A stretch of 12,597 nucleotides of DNA from positions 1-12,597 of the forward strand of contig JAHJLU010000523.1 of assembly GCA_018821745.1 (NCBI GenBank). The letters run 5' to 3'. Source of the stretch: Myxococcota bacterium. Its GTDB lineage: Bacteria; Myxococcota_A; Polyangia; HGW-17. How positions within the stretch are numbered: position 1 is the first letter of the stretch; each line of letters opens with the position of its first letter. Below are positions 5,369 to 12,094 of the stretch, one piece after another. Position numbers and translations under genes: made by a program. The notes beneath the pieces were generated by a model. That model ran no database searches. It saw nothing but the letters and a program-made list of their open reading frames with translations, and had not been told where the DNA came from.

Positions 5369-7918
5369 TTATTTTCGCCGTGATTTGCAGATACGGCTTT
5401 TAATAATTATTGACTGGGTAGTGGGCAGGGTGCGGCCAAAGGAGGCTACCTTCACATCGCCGCTTCTGGCACCCACGGGAACCATGGCCTCGGCTTTGTT
5501 TGAGTTGATGATTTTTGCCGGCATCACCTGGCTGCCCAGGTAAAAACGGACCCTTTTATTGAAATTGACTCCCGAAATGAGGATGGTGTCCCCGGGACAG
5601 GCCAAAGTTGGCGAGATCTGGTGGATCCGGGCATAGGGGGGAGCCATGGTAAACCAGCCACGGGCGGTGCCCGAGGTTTTGGGGCAGATGACCTTGAGGT
5701 ATCCGCTTTGGGCTCCCCTGGGAATCATTACATGGAGGATAGTGTGGCTGATACGGGAGGTGACCCTGGCCTTCACCGCTCCGGGGAACTGGACCTGGGC
5801 GTCGGGGCAGAAATTTCTGCCTCGGATAGTCATTTTATCGGAAATCCAGCCCATGTCGGGGGTGACACTCGCCACTACGGGCTGGGGGTATCCCACACGA
5901 AATACAAAGGAGGTCTTCACACGGGTCCGGCCGGTCTGGACAAAGAGGGATCCTGTGGCTGCGCCCTGGGGGATGCGTACCTGTATCTGGGATGGGGAGA
6001 TGAAGCGCCTGCTCAGAGCAGCGTTGCCAAGGTAAAAGGAGAGGTCTTTCCTGAAGCGCGCCCCGTTGATTGTCACCAGTGTGCCGGGAGGGCCGAAATT
6101 GGGATAAATGGACGCGATATTACCCACGGGCGGGGCCAGGGAGATTGGCCCGCCGGGCACTTTGACCGTAAAGCGATAACAGGTGATTGTCAGAGTCCCC
6201 GAGAAGGTCTTCTCCGGTAGAAGTGCAGTGATGGAGCCCTCTGTCCTGCGGAGAATTTTCAGTACTTGTTTTCTCCAGGCAGCCTTGGGGTGGACCAGGT
6301 GAACCACGGGGCTGGAACAGAACTTTTTTCCTTCAATGGTGATGGTTCCTCTGTGCCAGTTGGTTTTGGGCCCAAAGGAGAGGGGCTGTGGTTTCGGCCA
6401 CGCAACGGTAAAGGCTGATTTGCTGCTGTAATAACGCCGATAGGCATAAATCCGCAGGGATCCCTTTCCGCGACCCCGGATGGTCGCCCGGGCCAGAGTG
6501 TGATCGATGACCTTCAGCGAGAGTGCCGTATTGTTCCACAGTAATTTCATATCAGAAGGGAAATTCCGTCCGCGAATGGTTATTTCGGTGCCGGGGGGAC
6601 CCTCCTCGGGAGATATGGAGGTGATCGCCACGGTGGGAGGCTTGAGCGTAAAGGATCCACGGGAGGTGGCAGTCCAGTTTCTGCAGGTGACCGACACGGG
6701 TCCACCCGAGAGCATGGTGGGGATCGAGAAGGTGAGACCGGTCCTGGAAGAGACCGTGGTGTTGGGCAGTTCTGTAGTGCCAATACGAACCCTCGCGTCG
6801 GGACACAGGTGGCGTCCCTTCAGGGTGACCTTCGTTCCGTACCATCCTGTTGCTGGTGAAAAACCACTGATAACCGGTGGATAATCGATAATGAGGACCA
6901 CGCTGGTGGGTCGGATCCGACCGTAACTCCGGTGGTGGAAAATGTCGGTGCGGGCATTATTGGGAATGAACACCTCAACCTTGTTGGCCTTTAGATTTCG
7001 CACCCGGGTGATCACTCGCTGGCCAATCCAGAATTTATCCTGTGCAGTCAGACCTTCCCCGGTGAGGGTGACCCAGCGCCCGGGAGGGGATGCCTTGGGT
7101 TCAACCGCAGTGATAATACCGTAGGGGGCCTTAATGGTCAGGTTGTTGCCTGACGGAAAGGAACGACCGAAGCACCACAGGGTTACAGGCGCAGTTTTGC
7201 TCCCCCGGGGTACCAGGACTGTGGCAGTGTTGGATGATTTTTTCTGTACGGGCATGGAGATGTCGCCCAGTTTGACTTTCAGGTCCTTGCAGAAATTCTT
7301 GCCCTGGAGGACCACTTTGTCTTGAATCCACGCTGTGGTGGGGGAAAATCGGGAGAACAGTGGCAGCGGCTTAACCGTATAGGCAATGCGCGTTCCGATC
7401 TTTTTGCCGAAGCTGGTATGGGAAATGAAGCCCCCTTTGAGACCCTTGGGGATGAATACCTTTACTTCACGATAGCTCACATATTTCACAGGGAGGCTCA
7501 TATAGCCCAGGTAAAACCTGGTAGTTTTTTCGAAAAACAGGCCTCTGGCTGTGATCCATGTCTGGGGGGGGCCGGCGTTGGGTTCAATGGACTTCAAAAT
7601 TGTTTTATTCTTGATGATAAATCGCTTCGGGGCTCTCAATCGTCGGGAGCCCTGCTCCACTTCGATCCATCCTGACTTTGTCCCGTCGGGAATTTCAATG
7701 GTGATGGTACCCCGTGTAACTTTGATGGGTTTGATGACAACATTGTTGTAATAGACCTTCACCGTGGAGGTTTCAAAATTTTTGCCATATATGATGACTT
7801 TCCCGCCCCAGGGCCCTTCGTAGGGCTTGATGTGGGTGAAATCCATAAAGCCCCAGGAGGTGGAGACGGGGAAAAGGGTGAGAGCAAATGCGGTGATTGC
7901 AAAAATGCGCTGTAGCAT
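5369..7918 (-). CDS. IPT/TIG repeat protein, ten Ig-like repeats of two alternating types
   Basis: An 849-residue exported protein. The N-terminus (MLQRIFAITAFALTLFPVSTSWG) is a signal peptide. The remainder is ten IPT/TIG Ig-like repeats of about 75-90 residues, starting near residues 25, 107, 187, 266, 348, 429, 511, 598, 681 and 761. Many open with I-x-P-x-x-G-P-P-G-T-x-I-T-I-x-G-x-x-F. Repeats 3, 5, 7 and 9 are a distinct type with a Trp (197, 359, 521, 691), Cys after the GxxF/L turn (210, 372, 534, 704) and a second Cys near the end (249, 412, 580, 745). The only other cysteines are 774 and 844 in repeat 10. No enzyme domain or membrane anchor is seen, and the protein is rich in Lys/Arg and poor in Asp/Glu. 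TIG domains serve in adhesion, surface binding or as structural rods. AAAGGA lies 7 bases before the ATG. It is the first gene of an operon with the CBM9-like and transglycosylase genes. Confidence 0.9.
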   Translation of the reverse strand: MLQRIFAITAFALTLFPVSTSWGFMDFTHIKPYEGPWGGKVIIYGKNFETSTVKVYYNNVVIKPIKVTRGTITIEIPDGTKSGWIEVEQGSRRLRAPKRFIIKNKTILKSIEPNAGPPQTWITARGLFFEKTTRFYLGYMSLPVKYVSYREVKVFIPKGLKGGFISHTSFGKKIGTRIAYTVKPLPLFSRFSPTTAWIQDKVVLQGKNFCKDLKVKLGDISMPVQKKSSNTATVLVPRGSKTAPVTLWCFGRSFPSGNNLTIKAPYGIITAVEPKASPPGRWVTLTGEGLTAQDKFWIGQRVITRVRNLKANKVEVFIPNNARTDIFHHRSYGRIRPTSVVLIIDYPPVISGFSPATGWYGTKVTLKGRHLCPDARVRIGTTELPNTTVSSRTGLTFSIPTMLSGGPVSVTCRNWTATSRGSFTLKPPTVAITSISPEEGPPGTEITIRGRNFPSDMKLLWNNTALSLKVIDHTLARATIRGRGKGSLRIYAYRRYYSSKSAFTVAWPKPQPLSFGPKTNWHRGTITIEGKKFCSSPVVHLVHPKAAWRKQVLKILRRTEGSITALLPEKTFSGTLTITCYRFTVKVPGGPISLAPPVGNIASIYPNFGPPGTLVTINGARFRKDLSFYLGNAALSRRFISPSQIQVRIPQGAATGSLFVQTGRTRVKTSFVFRVGYPQPVVASVTPDMGWISDKMTIRGRNFCPDAQVQFPGAVKARVTSRISHTILHVMIPRGAQSGYLKVICPKTSGTARGWFTMAPPYARIHQISPTLACPGDTILISGVNFNKRVRFYLGSQVMPAKIINSNKAEAMVPVGARSGDVKVASFGRTLPTTQSIIIKSRICKSRRK
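5639..7600 (-). repeat. Four two-repeat (A+B) supra-units in the TIG array
   Basis: Repeats 2-9 of the TIG protein form four dyads: residues 107-265, 266-428, 429-597 and 598-760. Each joins a Cys-free A repeat to a B repeat with one Trp and two Cys. First-Cys to first-Cys distances are 162, 162 and 170 residues, and the Trp distances are identical. The units have diverged in sequence, so this is an old duplication and not a recent DNA repeat. Confidence 0.8.
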
Positions 7919-8013
7919 AGTTCTGTCCTTTTTGAGAACAACGTGTTGGGTCTCATACTCGCAGGAAAGGTCTGCGGTCCGACATCGGGAAATCTCCCCG
8001 GCGGGCAGTGGTC

Positions 8014-8042
8014 ATGTTAGTAGAATGGAAAGGCTTTGCCAA
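8014..8042 (-). promoter_or_regulatory. Sigma-70-like promoter for the TIG operon
   Basis: On the minus strand, TTGGCA (plus-strand bases 8037-8042, 5 of 6 to TTGACA) is followed by exactly 17 bases and TAACAT (8014-8019, 4 of 6 to TATAAT). Transcription would start near 8007, giving a leader of about 90 bases before the ATG at 7918. Confidence 0.45.
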
Positions 8043-8212
8043 CTAATTGCCATGGTTTTACCGCATTTTTTCTGTAACAGCCCTTTGAAGGATGCGCATC
8101 ATTGCGAAAACCGAAAGCGGCTGGTGTTTTACATGGGCTATTATAGGATGTTTGGCATGTGCTGTTTGAATTTCACTCAAAAATATGTCAAGGTTCGGGT
8201 GCCCGAGGGCCC

Positions 8213-8218
8213 AAGGAG
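8213..8218 (+). promoter_or_regulatory. Ribosome binding site AAGGAG of psd
   Basis: AAGGAG lies 6 bases before the ATG at 8225. It fixes that start and rejects the longer in-frame extension back to 8159. Confidence 0.75.
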
Positions 8219-8224
8219 TACCAC

Positions 8225-9055
8225 ATGACATACGGTCTGTTAAACAAAACCAAGTATGAGCTGCTCAAGCTCTTCCCCAAGAAGACGTTCTCCAATATAG
8301 TGGGAAAATGGGCAGCCATACCATTTCCCGGGCCTTTCGCCCGGCTCCAGTCCCAGGTCTTCTGTTCCATCGCCTCCCTGAATCGTGATGAAATCGAAGC
8401 GCCGGTGGACTCCTTCGCCACCCTTGATGCACTCTTTACACGAAGAATTAAACCCTCATCCCGCACGATTGCGTCCGATCCCGATCTGGTCCTGTGTCCT
8501 GCAGACGGGAGGCTGGAATCAGCGGGTGCCATCAATGAGACCACCCTCATCCAGGCCAAGGGTCTCACCTATGATCTAGGGGGTCTGCTGGAAGATGAAG
8601 CAAAGAGAGATGTTTTCAGAAACGGGACTTTTATTACGGTCTACCTGAGTCCCCATGATTATCACAGGGTTCATTTTCCCGTCTCGGGGGAAGTCACCAC
8701 ATATCGCCACATCCCAGGTGAATTTTTCCCCGTGGGGAATTTTTCCCGTCGCTATGTGCCCGGTCTGTATGCGCGCAACGAGCGTGTCATTACCTATGTG
8801 AAAACACCCGCGGGAATGGTCGCTGTCATCATGGTAGCCGCCATGGGAGTGGGCAATATGACGCTCAGTTATCTCCCCTCCGCGACGGACTCCGAGCCCA
8901 GGCCGATCCCCTGTGCCGCAGGACAGGAGTTGGGCATTTTTCACCTGGGCTCAACGGTTGTGATGCTCTTCGAGGAAGGTATCATTCAGCGGTTTGATTT
9001 TGAGGAGCAGCAATTGATGACCATGGGGATACCCCTGGGACGATTGGGGGCGTAA
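8225..9055 (+). CDS. psd: Phosphatidylserine decarboxylase proenzyme
   Basis: Phosphatidylserine decarboxylase is a membrane-associated, pyruvoyl-dependent enzyme that converts phosphatidylserine to phosphatidylethanolamine. All family signatures are present in 276 residues: PADGRL (92-97, charge-relay Asp94), YLSPHDYHRVHFP (140-152, with His147 and His150 matching the two conserved histidines), and LGST (241-244). Self-cleavage between Gly242 and Ser243 would give a beta chain of 242 residues and a 34-residue alpha chain whose Ser243 becomes the pyruvoyl group. The LGST form places it with the E. coli-type enzymes, although it is somewhat shorter than the E. coli protein (about 322 residues). 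The frame is open back to 8159, but AAGGAG at 8213-8218 fixes the start at 8225. A methyltransferase gene follows after 163 bases. No phosphatidylserine synthase gene is in the window. Confidence 0.96.
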   Translation: MTYGLLNKTKYELLKLFPKKTFSNIVGKWAAIPFPGPFARLQSQVFCSIASLNRDEIEAPVDSFATLDALFTRRIKPSSRTIASDPDLVLCPADGRLESAGAINETTLIQAKGLTYDLGGLLEDEAKRDVFRNGTFITVYLSPHDYHRVHFPVSGEVTTYRHIPGEFFPVGNFSRRYVPGLYARNERVITYVKTPAGMVAVIMVAAMGVGNMTLSYLPSATDSEPRPIPCAAGQELGIFHLGSTVVMLFEEGIIQRFDFEEQQLMTMGIPLGRLGA

Positions 9056-9141
9056 TCAGGTATTTGTTCCCGGTCTCCTGGTTGCAAGTTCTGATTGCCA
9101 AATGAAACCTGAGGGTTTACAGTGGGGGAGGAATTCAAATC

Positions 9142-9170
9142 TTTACTGTTTGAGAGTATTGTGGTTCAAT
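9142..9170 (+). promoter_or_regulatory. Weak promoter candidate for the methyltransferase gene
   Basis: TTTACT (9142-9147, 4 of 6 to the -35 consensus), a 17-base spacer and TTCAAT (9165-9170, 4 of 6 to the -10) lie about 50 bases before the ATG at 9219. A match this weak can occur by chance, and the gene could instead be read through from psd. Confidence 0.22.
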
Positions 9171-9218
9171 TATGAATGCCTTTCCGGCTGCCATCGGAGA
9201 GGAGAACAGGGAACACAC

Positions 9219-10328
9219 ATGGGTCAATTGTTTAAAATCGAGGAGTTGACTCCACTGGGTATCAACCTTCAGCAGGGTGATATCACAAATGTATTCATTC
9301 CTCCGCTGGATGTCTATCTGGATCCCTCGAAGCTCGAATCCAGGGTTATCATGCCCAATGTGAACAACATGCTCGCATTCGGGATTCATCGTGCCGTGAA
9401 GACCGAAGAGATTGAACTGGCTGATGACGCGCTCCTGGAAGAGGAGAGTGATGAAGAGGGTGATGAAGTTGAAGAAATTGAGGTGGAATCTGTTGAGAGT
9501 GGCAGCAAACCGCCTCCTACTCCTCCTGCTGCTGCGACAAAGCCTCCCCCCACGCCTCCCACGCCTCCCAAAGCACAGCGTGATGCTTCATGGAGCGATG
9601 ATTTCTTTGACGACGACTACCTTCTCTCCCTCACCCCTGCCTCCACAAAAATTACGGAGCATGAGGTCTCCTTTCTTGAGGAGAAGCTCGCAATTCCTGC
9701 AGATGGTACGGTCCTTGATGTGGGGTGCGGAGATGGGCGTCACGCCATCGCCCTGGGCTCCAAGGGCTACAAGGTCGTAGCGGTTGAGCGGTCGGTTCCC
9801 TTTTTGTTGCAAGCCTCCCAGGTGGCCAAGGAGATGGGCGTGAGTGTCACCTTCGTGAAGAAGGATCTGCGCGACTATGCTCCCCAGGAGACCTTTGACG
9901 CGGTCTATTCAATAGGCGGTACCTTTGGCTACTACGACGATGAGGAAAATCTGTACTTCATTAAAAAACTGGCAGAATTGGTGAAGCCCGGGGGAAAAGT
10001 GGTCCTCCAGGGGATCAACCGGGATTTTGCTGTGGCGGTACTCCCCAGCCGCATCTGGTGGGAAGGAAACGGTTGTATGATCATGGACGAATCCTATTTC
10101 GACCACGATCAGGGCATGGTGAAGATCCGTCGCAACGCCGCCTTTGTTACAGGAAAACAGCGCAACTACGAGATCCTCGTCCGTGCCTATACCCACAAGG
10201 AGCTCTCAAAAATGGTGGAAGAGGCAGGGTTTACCGTGTTGACCTGCGCAGGGAGCTTCATTACGCCCAACGAGTTTATGGGCGCCAGCTCACCCTCCCT
10301 GCTCATGGTCCTCGAGAAGAACGACTGA
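9219..10328 (+). CDS. SAM-dependent class I methyltransferase with unusual N-terminal region and linker
   Basis: A 369-residue cytoplasmic protein. The Rossmann-fold methyltransferase domain spans about 148-369, with motif I VLDVGCGDGRH (165-175) for S-adenosylmethionine, an acidic residue Glu190 ending strand 2 (VVAVE), FDAVYSIGGTFGYYDDEEN (226-244) and LVKPGGKVVL (254-263). Ahead of it lie an unrecognised N-terminal segment (1-66, GINLQQGDITNVFIPPLDVYL region), a very acidic stretch (67-94) and a proline/threonine linker (98-117). The substrate cannot be told from the sequence. Resemblance is to general Methyltransf_25-like enzymes, not to a specific pathway. The open frame reaches back to 9102, but AGGGA (9208-9212) lies 6 bases before the ATG at 9219, and the upstream residues look non-coding. 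psd ends 163 bases upstream. The gene converges on the DUF486 gene with 46 bases between stops. Confidence 0.85.
   Translation: MGQLFKIEELTPLGINLQQGDITNVFIPPLDVYLDPSKLESRVIMPNVNNMLAFGIHRAVKTEEIELADDALLEEESDEEGDEVEEIEVESVESGSKPPPTPPAAATKPPPTPPTPPKAQRDASWSDDFFDDDYLLSLTPASTKITEHEVSFLEEKLAIPADGTVLDVGCGDGRHAIALGSKGYKVVAVERSVPFLLQASQVAKEMGVSVTFVKKDLRDYAPQETFDAVYSIGGTFGYYDDEENLYFIKKLAELVKPGGKVVLQGINRDFAVAVLPSRIWWEGNGCMIMDESYFDHDQGMVKIRRNAAFVTGKQRNYEILVRAYTHKELSKMVEEAGFTVLTCAGSFITPNEFMGASSPSLLMVLEKND
9511..9570 (+). repeat. Proline/threonine codon repeat (PPTPP linker)
   Basis: A C-rich low-complexity tract built of cct/ccc codons with short direct repeats, for example acgcctccc twice in a row near the end. 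It encodes the flexible PPPTPP-type linker before the methyltransferase domain. The codons just upstream (about 9420-9500) are gaa/gag/gat-rich and encode an acidic tract. Confidence 0.7.
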
Positions 10329-10364
10329 TGATTCCACGCTTTCCTTTGATAACTCAGGTCTCCC

Positions 10365-10396
10365 GGGGTTGATTTTACGGGACCCCTATCATTTTT
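10365..10396 (+). terminator. Possible intrinsic terminator after the methyltransferase gene
   Basis: GGGGTT (10365-10370) can pair with GACCCC (10381-10386), with one G-T pair and a 10-base loop. ATTTTTG follows, with the T run at 10392-10396. The stem is short, the T run is offset by 5 bases, and the site overlaps the 3' end of the DUF486 gene on the other strand. Confidence 0.28.
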
Positions 10397-10734
10397 GCAC
10401 GAAAGACGAAGAAAACCGCCCCTAAAAGGCACAATCCCGCCCACAGGTAGTCCAGGGAGATTTTCTCCTTGAGATAAAAAAACGAGAAGGGAATGAAAAT
10501 CAACAGGGTGATCACTTCCTGAATGATCTTTAATTGGCCCACGGACAGAACGCTGTGTCCCACGCGATTTGCAGGGACCTGGAGCATATACTCGAACAGG
10601 GCAATTCCCCAACTGACCAGGGCAGCAACTATCCATGGTCTGTGGGACATGTTCCTCAAATGACCATACCACGCGAAGGTCATGAAAACATTGGAGCACA
10701 TGAGGAGGATGATGGTAATCGCGATTCGGTTCAT
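10375..10734 (-). CDS. DUF486 family small membrane protein
   Basis: A 119-residue integral membrane protein with four predicted helices. It carries the family hallmarks SNVFMTFAWYGHL (14-26), SWGIALFEYMLQVPANRVGH (41-60), QLKIIQEVITL (67-77) and YLKEK (about 87-91). DUF486 proteins resemble a half-size drug/metabolite transporter-type unit and have no assigned substrate. The length is normal for the family. The start fits the family N-terminus, but no clear ribosome binding site precedes the ATG. It lies 65 bases downstream of the PEGA gene on the same strand and may be read from the same message. Confidence 0.9.
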   Translation of the reverse strand: MNRIAITIILLMCSNVFMTFAWYGHLRNMSHRPWIVAALVSWGIALFEYMLQVPANRVGHSVLSVGQLKIIQEVITLLIFIPFSFFYLKEKISLDYLWAGLCLLGAVFFVFRAKMIGVP

Positions 10735-10799
10735 GGGACACCAGCCCGATTCTTGTATAGGAGGAGGGTTTGAAGTGAGGCGGGACCAGTCGTAGATGA

Positions 10800-12083
10800 C
10801 TAAGGGGTGGAAAATTCAAAGGCGGGGCGATTTTTTATCTTCAGGAGCAGGTATGTGCCGCCACCGAGGGCAGAGACTCCAACACCTACGGCAGTCCAGA
10901 ACCACCAGGTCTTATAAAAGGGGGTGGTGGAAACGCAGCGACCTCCGATGCACTCACCTCCGGGGCAGTCCCGTTCGGAGAAGCAGCGGCCAACGTTGGA
11001 GGAGATATCTCCCAGGTCGAAAATGGGTTTTGGCACCATGAGTTTTTTCCAGAGTATGGTTTCCATACTACCAGGAACGGCGTTTTCGCGGCGCACACGT
11101 TTTTGCCACGACTCGTTGGTGTCTTCATACCATGAGGTTTCTGTGTCGTTGGCGCTGGCCCGGATGAATATGACATTCTTCACGCGTATACGTTTTGCCA
11201 GTTCCTTAACGATAGCTGGTACCTGTTTTTTGCTGGAGCGCAGTTCGTTGTCGATGGGGGTCAGGTACTTCTTGAAAAGATCTTCCGTGGTCTTTACGGC
11301 TGTAAAGTTGGCCACTCCTTTCATCCCTTCGGCGACTTTGACCGACAGAAACTGGGGTTTGTACCCCATTCGGGCAAAAGCAACACCATGGGTTCCGGCG
11401 TCGACACCAGAGATAATCAGCGGTGTGACCCCTGCCAGTTGGCCATTGATGAAGACAAATCCCGGCAGATTGGAGTTTACGATAACCTCACCCGTACCGC
11501 CTCCCGGTGCTTCATTGGCTTTATTGAATGCCTCAAGGGTGCTTTTATTGGAGAAGGCGGCCTTGGGAAGGGGATATCCGGGATAAATGGAGTTGGCCAG
11601 ACGGAAACTGGTCTTTGACTCATCGGTCATGGCCTCAAGGAGCTGGGCTGCCCCCAGATACATATATGAGAGGGCCAGGTTTCTGCGGATGTGGTAGGTC
11701 CACCCGTAGGTGTTTCCCATGATGATGAAGCGGCCTATGGCTTCTGTGAAAAGAGGGATCGCATTCTTGTATTTCCCTTTTTTAAATTGCTTGACGCCCT
11801 TGCGATACTTCTTGCGATATGCTTTGTCAAAGATGGCCACGGGGGGCTCTTTGGGTGGCTCTATGAAGGGCATGGTGATAACAGCTCCATCTTTGACCAG
11901 CCGTTGGGCAGTGGAGACAGCCATATTCCCGAGTTCTTTCCAGTATTCAGTGGGACCAGTCACTACCAGGAGATGGGAACCATTGGGTTTTTGTGATTTA
12001 TCACCGGCTGCCTTCTTGGCAACGCAGACGACGGGAAGTCCCAGAAGCATTGCAAGTGGGAGTATGAAGAGGCTGGTTTTCAC
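10800..12083 (-). CDS. Membrane-anchored periplasmic protein with TPR-like region and PEGA domain
   Basis: A 427-residue protein. Residues 1-22 are a signal peptide (MKTSLFILPLAMLLGLPVVCVA). Residues about 85-165 are TPR-like (YRKGVKQFKKGKYKNAIPLF, then RRNLALSYMYLGAAQLL). A PEGA domain covers about 198-254 (GEVIVNSNLPGFVFINGQ, VTPL, GYKP); in characterised contexts PEGA is an extracytoplasmic Ig-like module. Residues 260-360 are not recognised. A Cys4 motif (C367, C373, C378, C383) comes just before TPFYKTWWFWTAVG and a membrane helix (about 393-415). PEGA proteins with this tail are typical of Myxococcota-like genomes. The frame extends to a GTG at 12116, inside the upstream gene, but the GTG at 12083 has AGGTG 5 bases before it and gives a proper signal peptide, so it is used. 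It starts 11 bases after the upstream stop, indicating one operon. Confidence 0.85.
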   Translation of the reverse strand: MKTSLFILPLAMLLGLPVVCVAKKAAGDKSQKPNGSHLLVVTGPTEYWKELGNMAVSTAQRLVKDGAVITMPFIEPPKEPPVAIFDKAYRKKYRKGVKQFKKGKYKNAIPLFTEAIGRFIIMGNTYGWTYHIRRNLALSYMYLGAAQLLEAMTDESKTSFRLANSIYPGYPLPKAAFSNKSTLEAFNKANEAPGGGTGEVIVNSNLPGFVFINGQLAGVTPLIISGVDAGTHGVAFARMGYKPQFLSVKVAEGMKGVANFTAVKTTEDLFKKYLTPIDNELRSSKKQVPAIVKELAKRIRVKNVIFIRASANDTETSWYEDTNESWQKRVRRENAVPGSMETILWKKLMVPKPIFDLGDISSNVGRCFSERDCPGGECIGGRCVSTTPFYKTWWFWTAVGVGVSALGGGTYLLLKIKNRPAFEFSTP

Positions 12084-12088
12084 TATTG

Positions 12089-12093
12089 CACCT
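12089..12093 (-). promoter_or_regulatory. Ribosome binding site AGGTG for the PEGA gene
   Basis: AGGTG lies 5 bases before the GTG at 12083 and supports that start over the upstream GTG at 12116, which gives a poorer signal peptide. Confidence 0.5.
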
Positions 12094-12094
12094 A

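Larger units (their letters stand above)
7919..8224 (+). other. Divergent intergenic region between the TIG operon and psd
   Basis: This 306-base stretch holds no convincing gene. It carries a minus-strand promoter candidate (8014-8042) for the TIG operon and the psd ribosome binding site (8213-8218). For psd the best -10-like hexamer is TATTAT at 8139-8144, but no -35 sits at a proper distance, so the psd promoter is unresolved. A short GC-rich self-complementary stretch (about 8195-8212) lies just before the psd ribosome binding site. Confidence 0.6.

Noticed and set aside
5621..6220. Plus-strand open frame of 199 codons rich in Gly
   Set aside because: It is antisense to TIG repeats. Its periodic composition only mirrors the repeat structure of the real gene.
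5369..7918. Periodic motifs considered as a CRISPR or DNA satellite
   Set aside because: The periodicity is at protein level. The DNA units are diverged and lie in one continuous open frame.
8159..8224. N-terminal extension of psd from an upstream ATG
   Set aside because: AAGGAG lies inside this stretch with perfect spacing to the ATG at 8225, and the family N-terminus fits the shorter form.
9056..9112. TCAGGT and ACCTGA inverted repeat after psd
   Set aside because: Six bases with a loop of about 45 bases and no T run are expected by chance.
9102..9218. N-terminal extension of the methyltransferase frame by 39 codons
   Set aside because: The residues are of random character with scattered Cys and Trp, and AGGGA points to the ATG at 9219.
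9172..9249. Short open frame of 25 codons overlapping the methyltransferase start, a possible leader peptide
   Set aside because: No good ribosome binding site is placed for its ATG, it has no run of one amino acid codon, and no attenuator-like hairpin follows.
10187..10819. Minus-strand open frame of 210 codons across the methyltransferase end and DUF486
   Set aside because: It overlaps the DUF486 gene in another frame. DUF486 has a full family signature, and the long frame shows no domain and an unnatural composition.
10924..11586. Plus-strand open frame of 220 codons
   Set aside because: It is antisense to the PEGA protein gene, which has a signal peptide, PEGA motifs and a membrane anchor. 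No protein features are seen in the antisense frame.
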